Notes: generated from the letters alone by a model not told the origin. 29,800 bases of DNA from JBOHBN01 sp050698355 (GCA_050698355.1 JBOHBN010000327.1:1-29800), one strand, 5' to 3'. Counted from the stretch's first letter, positions 7,471 to 15,547 are shown. A program made the numbers and translations.

Positions 7471-8741
7471 CAGCAGCCGCCGCCGCCCTTTTTCCGCGCC
7501 TTGGCAATGTCTTCGGTGGCACTCTTGGCGCCCTCGGCGGCCGTCTTCTGACCCGAGATGACCGCGCTCACGGCCTTGCCCAACGAGGTTTGCATGTTGG
7601 CCGTGTTCGAGTTGTTCGGCCACGCGGCGGTGTCCTGCGCCGCACGGACGAACGGCTGCACGTAATCGTCCTTCTTGATCGCCGGCATGTCCGCGACGTC
7701 CGCGCGTACCGGGATGGAGCCTGCCTTGGTGTACACGTTCTTTTCGCCCTGTGACGAGAGGATCGCCTGTTTCAGGAACTTCCAGGCCAGGTCCGGGTGC
7801 TCGGACTTGGCCCCGATGGCGAAGCCCTCACCGCCCGGGTAGACCTGGCTCTTGCCTCCCGCCGGAGCGGGGATTCGCGCGGTCCCGTACTCGAACGTCG
7901 CCTTCTTGACGTTGCCCAGCTGCCAGTTGCCGTTGAACGCGAACGCGTACTTGCCGGTCATGAACTGCTGCCAGGAGGCGTTCTGGTCCCACGTCGCCGC
8001 AGCCTTGGGGATGTACCCCTTGCGCGCCCATGCGTCCAGGCGTTGGAACGCCGTGTTGACCTTCTCCTGCGAGCCTGCCCAGTTGCAGTAGTCGACGCCC
8101 TGCCCGAGGAGCTGCGGGGCGAACAGCCACGCGCCCTCGACGGTGGGAGCGCCGGACAGCGCGAGTCCCTTGTACTTGCCGTCGGCGGTCACCTTCGCCA
8201 GGTCCTGCTGCAGTTCCTTCAGCGTGGACGGCGGCTTGTTGATCCCGTACTTGCTCAGGATGTCCTTGTTGTAGTACATGCCGAGCAGGTTGGTGTACGT
8301 CATCAGGTTGTAGACCTTGCCGTCGGTCTTCCACACCGCACCCGACGGGAACTGGCCCTTGTCGGCGTAGGCCTTCCAGTAGTGGGTGAGGTCCTTCATG
8401 ACGCCGCCGCTGACCAGCGTCGGGTAGTCCACGACGATGTTGTTGATGAAAAGGTCCGGTGTCTTTCCGGTCGCGACCGAGGCCAGCAGCTTCTGGTCCT
8501 GCTGGTCACCGACGACCTGCACGAGGTTGACGTTGACGTCCGGGTTGTCCTTCTCGAACTTGGCGGTCTGGTCCTCCAGCCACGTCCGCTGCGTGCCCTG
8601 GTAGTAGTGCCAGAACGTCAACGTGGTCTTGCCGCCGGCATCGTCGCCGGACGGGGCGGAGGACATCGTGCAGCCGCAGACCGTGGCGACCGTCCCGACC
8701 GCGAGCGCGAGAAGCCGCGGCCGTCTCGTTCGGTTCTTCAT
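7470..8741 (-). CDS. extracellular solute-binding lipoprotein (family 1)
   Basis: This 423-residue binding protein captures the substrate for the two permeases. It has a short positively charged start, a hydrophobic segment and a lipobox ending in Cys24 (TVCGC), so it should be a surface lipoprotein. Mature-protein blocks TLTFWHYYQGTQRTWLEDQTAKFEKDNPDVNV, TPDLFINNI and YPGGEGFAIGAKSEHPDLAWKFLK are typical of family 1 sugar-binding proteins. The aromatic residues FWHYY suit sugar or polyol binding, but the ligand cannot be named. GAGGAG lies eight bases before the ATG. Odd points are Cys at position -2 of the lipobox and a C-terminus of KKGGGGC. It is the first gene of the operon and has a promoter at 8774-8802. 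Confidence 0.93.
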   Translation of the reverse strand: MKNRTRRPRLLALAVGTVATVCGCTMSSAPSGDDAGGKTTLTFWHYYQGTQRTWLEDQTAKFEKDNPDVNVNLVQVVGDQQDQKLLASVATGKTPDLFINNIVVDYPTLVSGGVMKDLTHYWKAYADKGQFPSGAVWKTDGKVYNLMTYTNLLGMYYNKDILSKYGINKPPSTLKELQQDLAKVTADGKYKGLALSGAPTVEGAWLFAPQLLGQGVDYCNWAGSQEKVNTAFQRLDAWARKGYIPKAAATWDQNASWQQFMTGKYAFAFNGNWQLGNVKKATFEYGTARIPAPAGGKSQVYPGGEGFAIGAKSEHPDLAWKFLKQAILSSQGEKNVYTKAGSIPVRADVADMPAIKKDDYVQPFVRAAQDTAAWPNNSNTANMQTSLGKAVSAVISGQKTAAEGAKSATEDIAKARKKGGGGC

Positions 8742-8773
8742 GCCGTTCGCTCCTCGTGTCCGGCGTTGGACTG

Positions 8774-8802
8774 ACGCTAGGGCAATTAACGTCGGTGGTC
8801 AA
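8774..8802 (-). promoter_or_regulatory. predicted promoter of the ABC transporter operon
   Basis: On the minus strand TTGACC (8797-8802) is followed after exactly 17 bases by TAGCGT (8774-8779). This fits actinobacterial housekeeping promoters well. Transcription would start near 8767, giving a leader of about 26 bases before the binding-protein ATG at 8741. Confidence 0.6.
8786..8802. promoter_or_regulatory. candidate ROK regulator operator
   Basis: TTAAC-N7-GTCAA is an imperfect inverted repeat with one mismatch in five. It covers the -35 box and part of the spacer of the minus-strand promoter, and lies upstream of the divergent ROK gene. Its position suits repression of the transporter operon by the ROK protein. 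The ROK gene itself may start from TATAGA at 8805-8810, although no good -35 box is seen. Confidence 0.35.
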
Positions 8803-8877
8803 CATATAGATGCGAATCAGTCGTACAAAAAGCTGTAGGCTGGGCTCCTACGCTCGGACGGCGAGGAAGGAGTGTGG

Positions 8878-10116
8878 ATGGCGCGGGGCGGTCGAGCCGA
8901 GCCGGTCCGTTCGCCTGCGCTGGTCGACGGCGCCGGGCAGGTCCTGGATCTGATCCGTACCGGACGGGCACAGACCACGTCCAGCCTGGCGGCGACCATG
9001 GGTATGGCGCGCTCGACCGTGCTGCAGCGCCTGGAATTCCTCACCGCGTACGACCTCGTCGCGAGCGAGACCACGGCCAACGGCGGCCGGGGGCGACCGG
9101 CAGCGATCTACGCGTTCGAGCCACGCTCGGCGATCGTGCTCGCCGCGCACGTCGGTTTCACCGGCTGCCGGCTCGCCGTGGCCGACCTCGACGGCGCGGT
9201 CCTGGCCCAGCACTTCCTAGGTGTCGACCTGGCGACCGGTCCGGACGGGCTGCTGGCCGGGCTCGAGGAAAGCTTCGACCACCTCATCAGCGCGGCCGGC
9301 GTCGAGCACTGCCGCGTCGCCGGCGTGGGGGTAGGGGTGCCGCGCAGCCTCGAACTGCTCAGCTACCTGCACTCGCTCGGCCTGAGCGGCAAGGACTGGG
9401 ACCGCAGTCACTTCCACCAGGCACTGCTCGCCCGCTACCGGGCCCCGGTGTTCATCGACACCGACGTCAACCTGCTTGCCCTGGCGGAACGGCGCAAGTC
9501 CTGGCCGGACGCGGAGGTGTTCGTCTGCGCCAAGCTGGGCACGCTGATCGACGCGGCCCTGGTCGTGAACGGCGTGCCCATCCGGGGGGCGAGCTGGCTG
9601 GCCGGGGAGTTGGGTCACATCAAGATCAGCGGCTCGGCCGAGCCGTGCACCTGTGGGAGTGCCGGCTGCCTCGACGCGGTCGCGAGCGGTTCGGCGCTCG
9701 TACGGCGACTCGCCTCCGCCGGTTTCGACGTCCATCACGTCTCGCAGGTCGTGCAGTGGGCCGAGGACGGCGTACCCGAGGCCGTACGCGCGCTGCGCGA
9801 CGCAGGCCGCTACATCGGCGAGGCGCTGGCGTCGGTGGTGAACCTGCTGAACCCGGACGCGGTCGCGGTGTGGGGGTACCTCGCCGAGGCCGAGGCACTG
9901 CTGTTCTCCGGGATCCGGGAGGGCCTGTACTCGGGCGCGCTGCCGGGATCGAGCGAGCCGCTGACCCTGGTCAGCGCCACGCTCGGTGACCTCGCTGGCG
10001 TCCTGGGCGCCGCGATGCTGGTCATTGACGAGGTGCTCAGCCCCGCCTCGATCGACAAGATGATCGTCGACGGTTCCTGGGCCCCCAGTGGCACTCCGGT
10101 GACAGAGGGATCATGA
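8878..10116 (+). CDS. ROK family transcriptional regulator
   Basis: This 412-residue protein has an N-terminal winged helix-turn-helix (about residues 20-75, with TTSSLAATMGMARSTVLQRL) and a C-terminal ROK sugar-kinase-like domain. The ROK zinc site is present as GHIKISGSAEPCTCGSAGCLD, with His247 and Cys257, Cys259 and Cys264. The nucleotide-binding DxGGT segment is degraded to AAHVGFTG, so it is a regulator, not a kinase. ATG 8878 is chosen because AAGGAG lies five bases upstream; the GTG at 8872 would overlap that site. The gene is divergent from the ABC operon and very likely represses it until a sugar-like inducer binds. The inducer is unknown. Confidence 0.92.
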   Translation: MARGGRAEPVRSPALVDGAGQVLDLIRTGRAQTTSSLAATMGMARSTVLQRLEFLTAYDLVASETTANGGRGRPAAIYAFEPRSAIVLAAHVGFTGCRLAVADLDGAVLAQHFLGVDLATGPDGLLAGLEESFDHLISAAGVEHCRVAGVGVGVPRSLELLSYLHSLGLSGKDWDRSHFHQALLARYRAPVFIDTDVNLLALAERRKSWPDAEVFVCAKLGTLIDAALVVNGVPIRGASWLAGELGHIKISGSAEPCTCGSAGCLDAVASGSALVRRLASAGFDVHHVSQVVQWAEDGVPEAVRALRDAGRYIGEALASVVNLLNPDAVAVWGYLAEAEALLFSGIREGLYSGALPGSSEPLTLVSATLGDLAGVLGAAMLVIDEVLSPASIDKMIVDGSWAPSGTPVTEGS

Positions 10117-10156
10117 AGGATGTTCCGTGTCCTAGCACGGAGAAGTCTTCATGATC
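10109..10156. terminator. composite bidirectional terminator between convergent genes
   Basis: Outer arms GATCATGAAG (10109-10118) and CTTCATGATC (10147-10156) pair perfectly over ten bases. Inner arms TCCGTG (10124-10129) and CACGGA (10136-10141) pair around the loop TCCTAG. A 5x5 internal loop separates the two stems. The ROK stop codon lies inside one outer arm and two bases of the stop codon of the MetE-like gene lie in the other. The structure reads the same in both directions and probably ends both transcripts. Confidence 0.6.
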
Positions 10157-11189
10157 ACCGGCGCAGGCGGTCCGCCCCGTCGACCATTGCCTGCAACTTG
10201 CCCGCGGCCACGTCTCGCGGCAGGTACTTCATCCCGCAATCGGGTGCCACCACGATGTCCTCGACAGGTACGTGCGGCAGCACGCGCCGGATCCGTTCGG
10301 CTACTACCTCGGGCGTCTCGACCGTCATGTCACCGAGGTCGATGACGCCGAGCATCACCTTCTTGCCCGCCAGGACTTCGAGCTCGGAACCGTCGAGGCC
10401 GGCCTGTGCCGTCTCGACGGAGACGGCACACGCCCTGCTGGTGGCCAGGTCAGGGAGGCACGAGTAACCGGACGGACGGTCGTGGATGATCGCGGCGTAG
10501 CCGAAGCAGACGTGCACGATGGTCTGCTCCGGCGTGCCGGAAAGGGCCCGATCCAGCGCCGCTACGCCGAACTCGCGGGCGCCTTCCGGCCGGGCCTGCA
10601 TGTACGGTTCGTCCACCTGGACGAAGTCCGCGCCCGCGGCGTAGAGGTCCTGTATCTCCTCGTTGACCGCGGCGGCGTAGTCCATGGCTACCGTCGCCGG
10701 GTCGGGGTAGAAGTCGTTCTGTGCCTGCTGCGCCATGGTGAACGGCCCCGGAACGGTGATCTTCACCGGTCGCGCGGTGTGCGCGCGAAGGAACTCGAGG
10801 TCGCGTACCTGCACCGGGTGGCGGCGCCGGATCGGGCCGACGATGCGGGGTACCGGGTTGGGATGCCCGCTGCGATCCAGCGCCTGCCCGGGGCGATCCA
10901 GGTCCAGCCCGTCGAGCGCCGTGGCGAAATGGTTGGAGTAGCTCTCGCGGCGTGCCTCGCCGTCGGTGATGACGTCGAGCCCCGCTCGTTCCTGGGCACC
11001 GATCGCCAGGACGGTGGCGTCGTCTTGAGCCTCCTGCAGGTGCTCGGGATCGACCCGCCACAGCTGCGTGGCGCGTACCCGCGGCGGGAACCGTCCGGCC
11101 AGTGCTGCACGGTCGATCAACCAGTCGGGCTGCGGGTAGCTCCCGACGAGCATCGTGGGCAGCAGCGGAAGCGCTGTCCTGTCCGTCAT
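10155..11189 (-). CDS. MetE-like (cobalamin-independent methionine synthase C-terminal family) protein
   Basis: This 344-residue protein corresponds to the catalytic C-terminal barrel of MetE without its N-terminal domain. The four zinc ligands are recognisable: His226 and Cys228 in VHVCFGY, Glu259 in VSVE, and Cys318 in APDCGMKYLP. Stand-alone members transfer methyl or alkyl groups to thiols; some act on methionine precursors, and others, such as epoxyalkane:coenzyme M transferase, act in catabolism. AGGAG lies about eight bases before the ATG. It is the last gene of the CoA-transferase/LigAB operon, 29 bases after the MDR gene. In this setting a catabolic thiol or methyl transfer is likely, but the substrate is unknown. 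Confidence 0.85.
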   Translation of the reverse strand: MTDRTALPLLPTMLVGSYPQPDWLIDRAALAGRFPPRVRATQLWRVDPEHLQEAQDDATVLAIGAQERAGLDVITDGEARRESYSNHFATALDGLDLDRPGQALDRSGHPNPVPRIVGPIRRRHPVQVRDLEFLRAHTARPVKITVPGPFTMAQQAQNDFYPDPATVAMDYAAAVNEEIQDLYAAGADFVQVDEPYMQARPEGAREFGVAALDRALSGTPEQTIVHVCFGYAAIIHDRPSGYSCLPDLATSRACAVSVETAQAGLDGSELEVLAGKKVMLGVIDLGDMTVETPEVVAERIRRVLPHVPVEDIVVAPDCGMKYLPRDVAAGKLQAMVDGADRLRR

Positions 11190-11218
11190 TGAGGGGCTCC
11201 TCTCTCTCGCTCGACACG

Positions 11219-12202
11219 CTAGGCCAGGGTGAGGACGATGCGTTTCGCTGCGGACCCGTGCGCTTGCCGGGTCCACGCCTTGGCAGCGTCGTCGAGCGAC
11301 ACCGTCTCGTAGTCCAGCGTGAGCCGACCGGCGGCGGCGTGCGCGAGGACGGCGAGCAGTGCCGTGGTTCGCTGCTGCGCGGTGAGTTCGTTGTTGGTGT
11401 AGCCGAGGACGCGCAGCGAACCGCTGCGCAATGTGGCGCTGTCGATGGGAGCGGTCGCGTCCGCAGCGTCGCCCAGGTTGACCAGCCGGCCGTACGGGGC
11501 GAGGGCCCGCAAGGCCGCGGCCGCCGGCGCGCCGAAGACCGGGTCGAGCACCAGCTCCACCGGACCGTCGCTGGCCGCGCGGAAACGGTCTCGCAGCTCG
11601 TCGACATCTTCGGTGTCGAGGCGTACGACCGCGTCGGCGCCCAGGTCCCGCGCACGCCGGGCAGCGGCCACGGAACGGCAGCCGGCGACGACCCGTCGGG
11701 CACCGCCCAACCGGGCCGCCTGCACCGCTACCTGTCCTACGACACCACCCGCGCCGAGGACGATCACCTGCTCGCCCTCGCTCAGCTCGCCACGCCAGGT
11801 GAGGGCCATCCAGGCCGCGATGGCCGACAGACCGAGCGCCGCGACGAGCGTCGGTTCGACATCGTGGGTGAGCGCGACAACATCGGCTTCCGGGACGACA
11901 CAGACAGTACGCATGCTCCCGTCGCCGGGCTGCATCCCGGCCCGGGTGGAGAACCACACGCGCGTTCCCGGCTCGGGCCGACTCCCCGACCGTACGGCGC
12001 CGACGCCCTGCACACCGGGTACGTACGGCAGCGGCGGCGCGCCGAAGTAGGACGTCCCGGAGGCACAAAGCACGTCGAGCGGGGTGATGGGCGCGGCGGC
12101 GACATCGATGAGCACTTCTCCGTCAGCCGCGACCGGGACGTCACACGGCTCCACGGACGGCGGTTCAGCGTGCCGACGCAGCACGGCCGCGCGTACTGGC
12201 AT
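11219..12202 (-). CDS. zinc-binding-type MDR oxidoreductase (quinone reductase-like)
   Basis: This 327-residue medium-chain reductase belongs to the quinone oxidoreductase group. The nucleotide-binding site is GEQVIVLGAGGVVGQVAVQAARLGGA. The N-terminal GroES-like domain lacks the Cys and His zinc ligands of alcohol dehydrogenases, having APITPLDVLCASG and PYVPGVQGVG instead. It should reduce an activated C=C bond or a quinone with NADPH. The start ATG at 12202 shares one base with the LigA stop (TGATG) and has no ribosome site of its own, so translation is coupled. The frame open to 12469 lies in the LigA gene and is rejected. Its role may be reduction of a ring-cleavage product. Confidence 0.87.
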   Translation of the reverse strand: MPVRAAVLRRHAEPPSVEPCDVPVAADGEVLIDVAAAPITPLDVLCASGTSYFGAPPLPYVPGVQGVGAVRSGSRPEPGTRVWFSTRAGMQPGDGSMRTVCVVPEADVVALTHDVEPTLVAALGLSAIAAWMALTWRGELSEGEQVIVLGAGGVVGQVAVQAARLGGARRVVAGCRSVAAARRARDLGADAVVRLDTEDVDELRDRFRAASDGPVELVLDPVFGAPAAAALRALAPYGRLVNLGDAADATAPIDSATLRSGSLRVLGYTNNELTAQQRTTALLAVLAHAAAGRLTLDYETVSLDDAAKAWTRQAHGSAAKRIVLTLA

Positions 12203-12564
12203 CAGGTGATGATGTCCGCGTACGGCAATGAGAAATGACTGAGGCACTGGGCGTACTCGCGTTGGAAGCCCAGCGGCTCGTCGTAGTCGCGCTCGAACAT
12301 GGCGATGAACAGCGTGAGCGTCAGGAACGGGTGCGCACCGAGCTCGAACAGCTTCGGGTAGTCGTGCGTGGCCAGTGCCTCGCGCTCGGCGGCGTCGAAC
12401 CCCAGCCAGGTGCTCGACTCGCCCTTGGCACAGCCGAGGATGACGTTCGCGCGTTCGCTCTCCCACCACTCGACGGTGCCGCGGGGGTCTTCGCGGTATC
12501 GTTCCACCAGCTGCGCATCGCGGTCGACGGTGTACAAGAACTTGTCGACGAGGTACTTGCTCAT
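12202..12564 (-). CDS. LigA-like small subunit of an extradiol ring-cleavage dioxygenase
   Basis: This 120-residue, mostly helical protein resembles the alpha subunit of protocatechuate 4,5-dioxygenase. The features are KFLYTVDRDAQLVERYREDP near the N-terminus and the helix segment FDAAEREALATHDYPKLFELGAHPFL in the middle. LigA closes the active site of the LigB subunit. The ATG overlaps the stop of the LigB gene as ATGA and has GGAG seven bases upstream, so the subunits are made in a fixed ratio. The usual order in sphingomonads is ligA before ligB; here it is reversed. The aromatic substrate is not known. Confidence 0.85.
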   Translation of the reverse strand: MSKYLVDKFLYTVDRDAQLVERYREDPRGTVEWWESERANVILGCAKGESSTWLGFDAAEREALATHDYPKLFELGAHPFLTLTLFIAMFERDYDEPLGFQREYAQCLSHFSLPYADIIT

Positions 12565-13424
12565 TGCGGTGCTCCGTTCGGGTACCAGGTGAAGTAGGCC
12601 TCCATCGTGTGGAACAGGTCGTACGTGTCGACGTAGTCGGCCTTCGCGTTCTCCCCCGCGACGCCCATCATCAGCATGAAGTCCATGAAGCCGTGGGTGG
12701 CGTTACCGGGTAGGTACAGGCTGTCGAGCGTCACCTCGGACAAACAACCTTCCAGGTCGCCGCTTCGGATCCACTCCACTGCCCGGGCATCGAACTCCGG
12801 GTCAGGGCCGTGCGGCCCGAACTGGCGAGGCCCGCCCAGTTCGAGCGACAGGTGACCGGTGCCGATGATCGCGACGCGCCCCTCGCTGGGCCACGATTCC
12901 ACCAGTGCACGGACCTGCTGCCCGAGCTGGACGAACCGCTTCGGCTGTGGCAGCGGCGGCGCGAAGATATTGGTGTAGATCGGAACGATCGGCAGATCGT
13001 TCTGCGGGCGCAGCGTGATGATGGGGCACGTCACGCTGTGGTCAACCCGGAGCTCGTTGCTGAACGCGAGATCGAAGCCGGAGTCCAGGCCACCCCGCAG
13101 GATGTGCGACGACAGGTCGCGGTTACCTCGCATGTGCATACGGGGCAGGCCGAATTCGCGTTCCTCGTTGTACCAGTTGGCGTCGTACCGTTCCGCGTGT
13201 CCGACAAGGAACTGCGGCATGTTGTCCAGCCACAGCTGGTGGAAGTGGTCGGACCCGACCATGACCAGCACGTCGGGGTTCGCGCGGGTAAGGGTCTCGC
13301 GGAACGCTTCGACCTTGCGCACCCACTCTGCAGCGAACGACGGCGCCTCGCCTGGCGGGGCGGTGCTCGCCTTGTAGTAGAAGGGGTGATGCGTGGACGC
13401 GATTACCGCTACCAGCTCGGCCAT
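12561..13424 (-). CDS. LigB-like class III extradiol ring-cleavage dioxygenase catalytic subunit
   Basis: This 287-residue protein is the iron(II) subunit that would open a catechol, protocatechuate or gallate-type ring with O2. Iron-ligand histidines fit His12 in STHHPFYY and His60 or His62 in GSDHFHQL. The catalytic base fits His191 in IIGTGHLSLELGG. The third ligand, normally a Glu in a GNGTxE-like segment, is not evident: the sequence reads LPGNATHGFMDF (residues 238-249). ATG 13424 follows TAGGGAG by five bases; the GTG at 13430 would overlap that site. The gene lies 21 bases after the citryl-CoA-lyase-like gene. The substrate is unknown. Confidence 0.87.
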   Translation of the reverse strand: MAELVAVIASTHHPFYYKASTAPPGEAPSFAAEWVRKVEAFRETLTRANPDVLVMVGSDHFHQLWLDNMPQFLVGHAERYDANWYNEEREFGLPRMHMRGNRDLSSHILRGGLDSGFDLAFSNELRVDHSVTCPIITLRPQNDLPIVPIYTNIFAPPLPQPKRFVQLGQQVRALVESWPSEGRVAIIGTGHLSLELGGPRQFGPHGPDPEFDARAVEWIRSGDLEGCLSEVTLDSLYLPGNATHGFMDFMLMMGVAGENAKADYVDTYDLFHTMEAYFTWYPNGAPQ

Positions 13425-13445
13425 CGGCACTCCCTATCCGCTGCC

Positions 13446-14255
13446 CTACTCGGTGTCCCCTTGGTAGGTGGCGTTCCGGTCGATGGTCATGTACATGTCC
13501 ATGGCGGCAGGGCGACGGCGCTCTTCCGCCAGCTGCCCGAGCAGGCCGGCGGTGCGGGCGAGCAGAGCGAAGCCACGCAGCATCTCGATCGGCAATCCAA
13601 GATCGGCCAGTGCGGCGCCGCAGACCCCGGCGCCGTTGAGCGGCAGCACGCGGCCGAGCACCTGCGGGTGCACCCGGCCGATCGCCTCGTACAGCTGCAG
13701 GTGGCTGCCGCGCAGGCCCTCCTCCTCGGCAATCCGCAGCAGTGCGGGCGTGCGCGGATCTCCATCCTTGTGCACCGGGTGCCCGAGGCCGGGCACGTAG
13801 CTCCCGGCCCGGCGCGCCTCCTGCACGGCCCCGAGCGCCAGCTCGTCCCAACCCTCGTCATCGGCGGGGAGCGCGTCGTGGTGCGCGGCCACGACGCCGG
13901 CGAGGAATGCGCCGGTGTCCTCGGTGACCCCGAGGAACCGCGAACCGCCGCCGAGTAAGCCCGAGGCGAGCGCGCCCTGAAGCGAGTCGGGAGCGCTGAG
14001 GTACGTCATGCGTGCGGCGATTGCGGTCGGGGTGAACCCGTGATCGGCGAGTGCGACCAGGACCGCCTCGAACACCCGCACCTCGCCAGGCGTGGGTCGC
14101 CGCTGGGCGACGAGCCAGAACGCCAGTTCGCCGAATCCGACCTTGCCCATGAGATCCTGGGCGAGATCCTGGCCGAGCAGGCGGATGCCGGTGGCGTCGG
14201 ACGTGCCGAGGGCGGTCGGATAGCTCTGCTGTTGCATCGGCTCGGGAGCGGTCAC
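13446..14255 (-). CDS. citryl-CoA lyase-like protein (citrate synthase superfamily)
   Basis: This 269-residue protein is shorter than citrate synthase (about 370-430) and matches the citryl-CoA lyase group. The family block GLGHPVHKDGDPRTPAL keeps His159 and the DPR motif (166-168). The usual first catalytic His region reads SGLLGGGSRFLG with no His. The usual catalytic Asp block reads LPLNGAGVCGAALADLGLP, with Ala209 at the expected Asp. The protein may cleave or form a C-C bond next to a CoA thioester, or do related chemistry. The GTG at 14255 overlaps the CoA-transferase stop as GTGA and has TAGGAGG eight bases upstream; ATG 14237 is less likely. The natural partner is the CoA-transferase just upstream. 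Confidence 0.8.
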   Translation of the reverse strand: MTAPEPMQQQSYPTALGTSDATGIRLLGQDLAQDLMGKVGFGELAFWLVAQRRPTPGEVRVFEAVLVALADHGFTPTAIAARMTYLSAPDSLQGALASGLLGGGSRFLGVTEDTGAFLAGVVAAHHDALPADDEGWDELALGAVQEARRAGSYVPGLGHPVHKDGDPRTPALLRIAEEEGLRGSHLQLYEAIGRVHPQVLGRVLPLNGAGVCGAALADLGLPIEMLRGFALLARTAGLLGQLAEERRRPAAMDMYMTIDRNATYQGDTE

Positions 14256-15457
14256 CTCGTGGCCCTCCTACGCTGGTCAGGGTCGGCGAGCCAGGCGCGG
14301 ATCTCGTCGCCGTGCTCGTCGAGCGCGGGCGGCGGGCGGTCGTAGCGGGCCGGGGTGCTGGAGAACGTGATCGGGTTGCGCACCGAGGGCACGGCATCGT
14401 CGCCATCCCCGATGTTGACCACCGGATCCAGCCCCAGCTCCGTCGCGAACGCCACCCCGTCGTCCACGGTGTTGATGGGCCCGCAGGGAACGCCGACGGC
14501 TATCAGGTCGCGGAACCAAACGTCTGCGGAACGCGTCTTCAACCGCTCCACCAGCAGCGGCCGCAGGTCCTCCCGGCGCGCGGTGCGGTCCTGGTTGCTC
14601 TGGAAGCGCGGGTCGTCCGCCAGCTCCGGCACGCCCAGCACCTCACACAACTTGCGGAACTGGCCGTCGTTTCCCGCGGCGACGATCATGTCGCCGTCGG
14701 CGGCCGGCAGGGCGTCGTACGGGAACAGGCTGGGGTGCGAGTTCCCCATCCGGTACGGCGTCGCTCCGGCGGCAACCACGGCGCTGGACTGGTTGACCAG
14801 GCCCGACAGCGCCGTGGACATCAGGTTGACTTCGACATGCTGCCCAGGACCGGTCGCGCCACGGTGCTGCAGCGCGGCCAGCACTCCGATCGTGGCGTGC
14901 ATGCCGGCCATGACGTCGAATACCGAGATGCCCGCCCGGTACGGCGAACCCGCCGGGTCACCGGTGAGACTCATCAGCCCCGAGATCGCTTGCACGATCA
15001 GGTCGTAGCCGGGCAAGGATGCGCCCCCACCCGACCCGAACCCGCTGATCGAGGCGTAGACCACACCGGGATTGCGCTCCGCGACGCTCGCATAGTCCAG
15101 GCCGAACCGTGCGAGTCCCCCGGGCCGGAAGTTCTCCAGCATGATGTCCGCGCGGTCCGCCAGCTCCTGAGCGGCGGCAAGGTCGTCGGGGTCCTTGAAG
15201 TCCAGCACGATCGACCGCTTGTTCCTGTTGACCCCGAGGTAGTAGGTGGAGACTCCAGCGCGCTCGGGCGGTATCCAGGTGCGGGTGTCGTCCCCCGCGG
15301 GCCCCTCGACCTTGATCACCTCGGCGCCGAGGTCGGCAAGCAGCATCGACGCGTACGGCCCCGCGAGCACGCGGGAGAAGTCGGCGACCAGCAGGCCGGC
15401 CAGCGGACCGTTACCGGTGGACGCCGCCGGTGGCGCCGTCCCCTGCTCGGAGGCCAT
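14252..15457 (-). CDS. class III CoA-transferase (CaiB/BaiF family)
   Basis: This 401-residue enzyme moves CoA from one acyl-CoA to another acid. Family blocks are LLVADFSRVLAGPYASMLLADLGAEVIKVE, NRNKRSIVLDFKDPDD, ENFRPGG and GYDLIVQAISGLMSLTG, with the catalytic Asp at 152. The start is ATG 15457, preceded by AGGAGGG with about eight bases of spacing. It is the first gene of the operon that runs to 10155. A perfect TTGACA promoter and a triple half-site operator sit directly upstream. Its likely role is to activate a carboxylic acid made in this pathway for the lyase encoded next. Confidence 0.92.
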   Translation of the reverse strand: MASEQGTAPPAASTGNGPLAGLLVADFSRVLAGPYASMLLADLGAEVIKVEGPAGDDTRTWIPPERAGVSTYYLGVNRNKRSIVLDFKDPDDLAAAQELADRADIMLENFRPGGLARFGLDYASVAERNPGVVYASISGFGSGGGASLPGYDLIVQAISGLMSLTGDPAGSPYRAGISVFDVMAGMHATIGVLAALQHRGATGPGQHVEVNLMSTALSGLVNQSSAVVAAGATPYRMGNSHPSLFPYDALPAADGDMIVAAGNDGQFRKLCEVLGVPELADDPRFQSNQDRTARREDLRPLLVERLKTRSADVWFRDLIAVGVPCGPINTVDDGVAFATELGLDPVVNIGDGDDAVPSVRNPITFSSTPARYDRPPPALDEHGDEIRAWLADPDQRRRATR

Positions 15458-15472
15458 GCTCTGGACCCTCCT

Positions 15473-15497
15473 GTCCGTCCAACGGACGCTTGTCCGT
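15473..15497. promoter_or_regulatory. IclR-type operator, three half-sites
   Basis: GTCCGT (15473-15478), ACGGAC (15482-15487) and GTCCGT (15492-15497) alternate in orientation. The last two form the perfect palindrome ACGGAC-N4-GTCCGT. The cluster covers the predicted transcription start and early leader of the CoA-transferase operon, just before the ribosome site. The same palindrome recurs at 16447-16462, on the other side of the IclR gene. Confidence 0.6.
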
Positions 15498-15503
15498 CTT
15501 TTG

Positions 15504-15532
15504 ATCCTGCGCGAATCGGTACTCCCTGTCAA
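15504..15532 (-). promoter_or_regulatory. predicted promoter of the CoA-transferase/LigAB operon
   Basis: On the minus strand TTGACA (15527-15532), a perfect -35 box, is followed after 17 bases by CAGGAT (15504-15509). Transcription would start at about 15497, at the edge of the operator. It lies between the IclR stop codon and the CoA-transferase start, so the operon can be controlled separately from the regulator. Confidence 0.6.
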
Positions 15533-15547
15533 GGCCAGGGTGCACGC

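Noticed and set aside
5714..8741. Missing ABC ATPase considered as a broken transporter operon
   Set aside because: Actinomycete sugar importers often lack their own ATPase and share MsiK, and all three genes present are intact.
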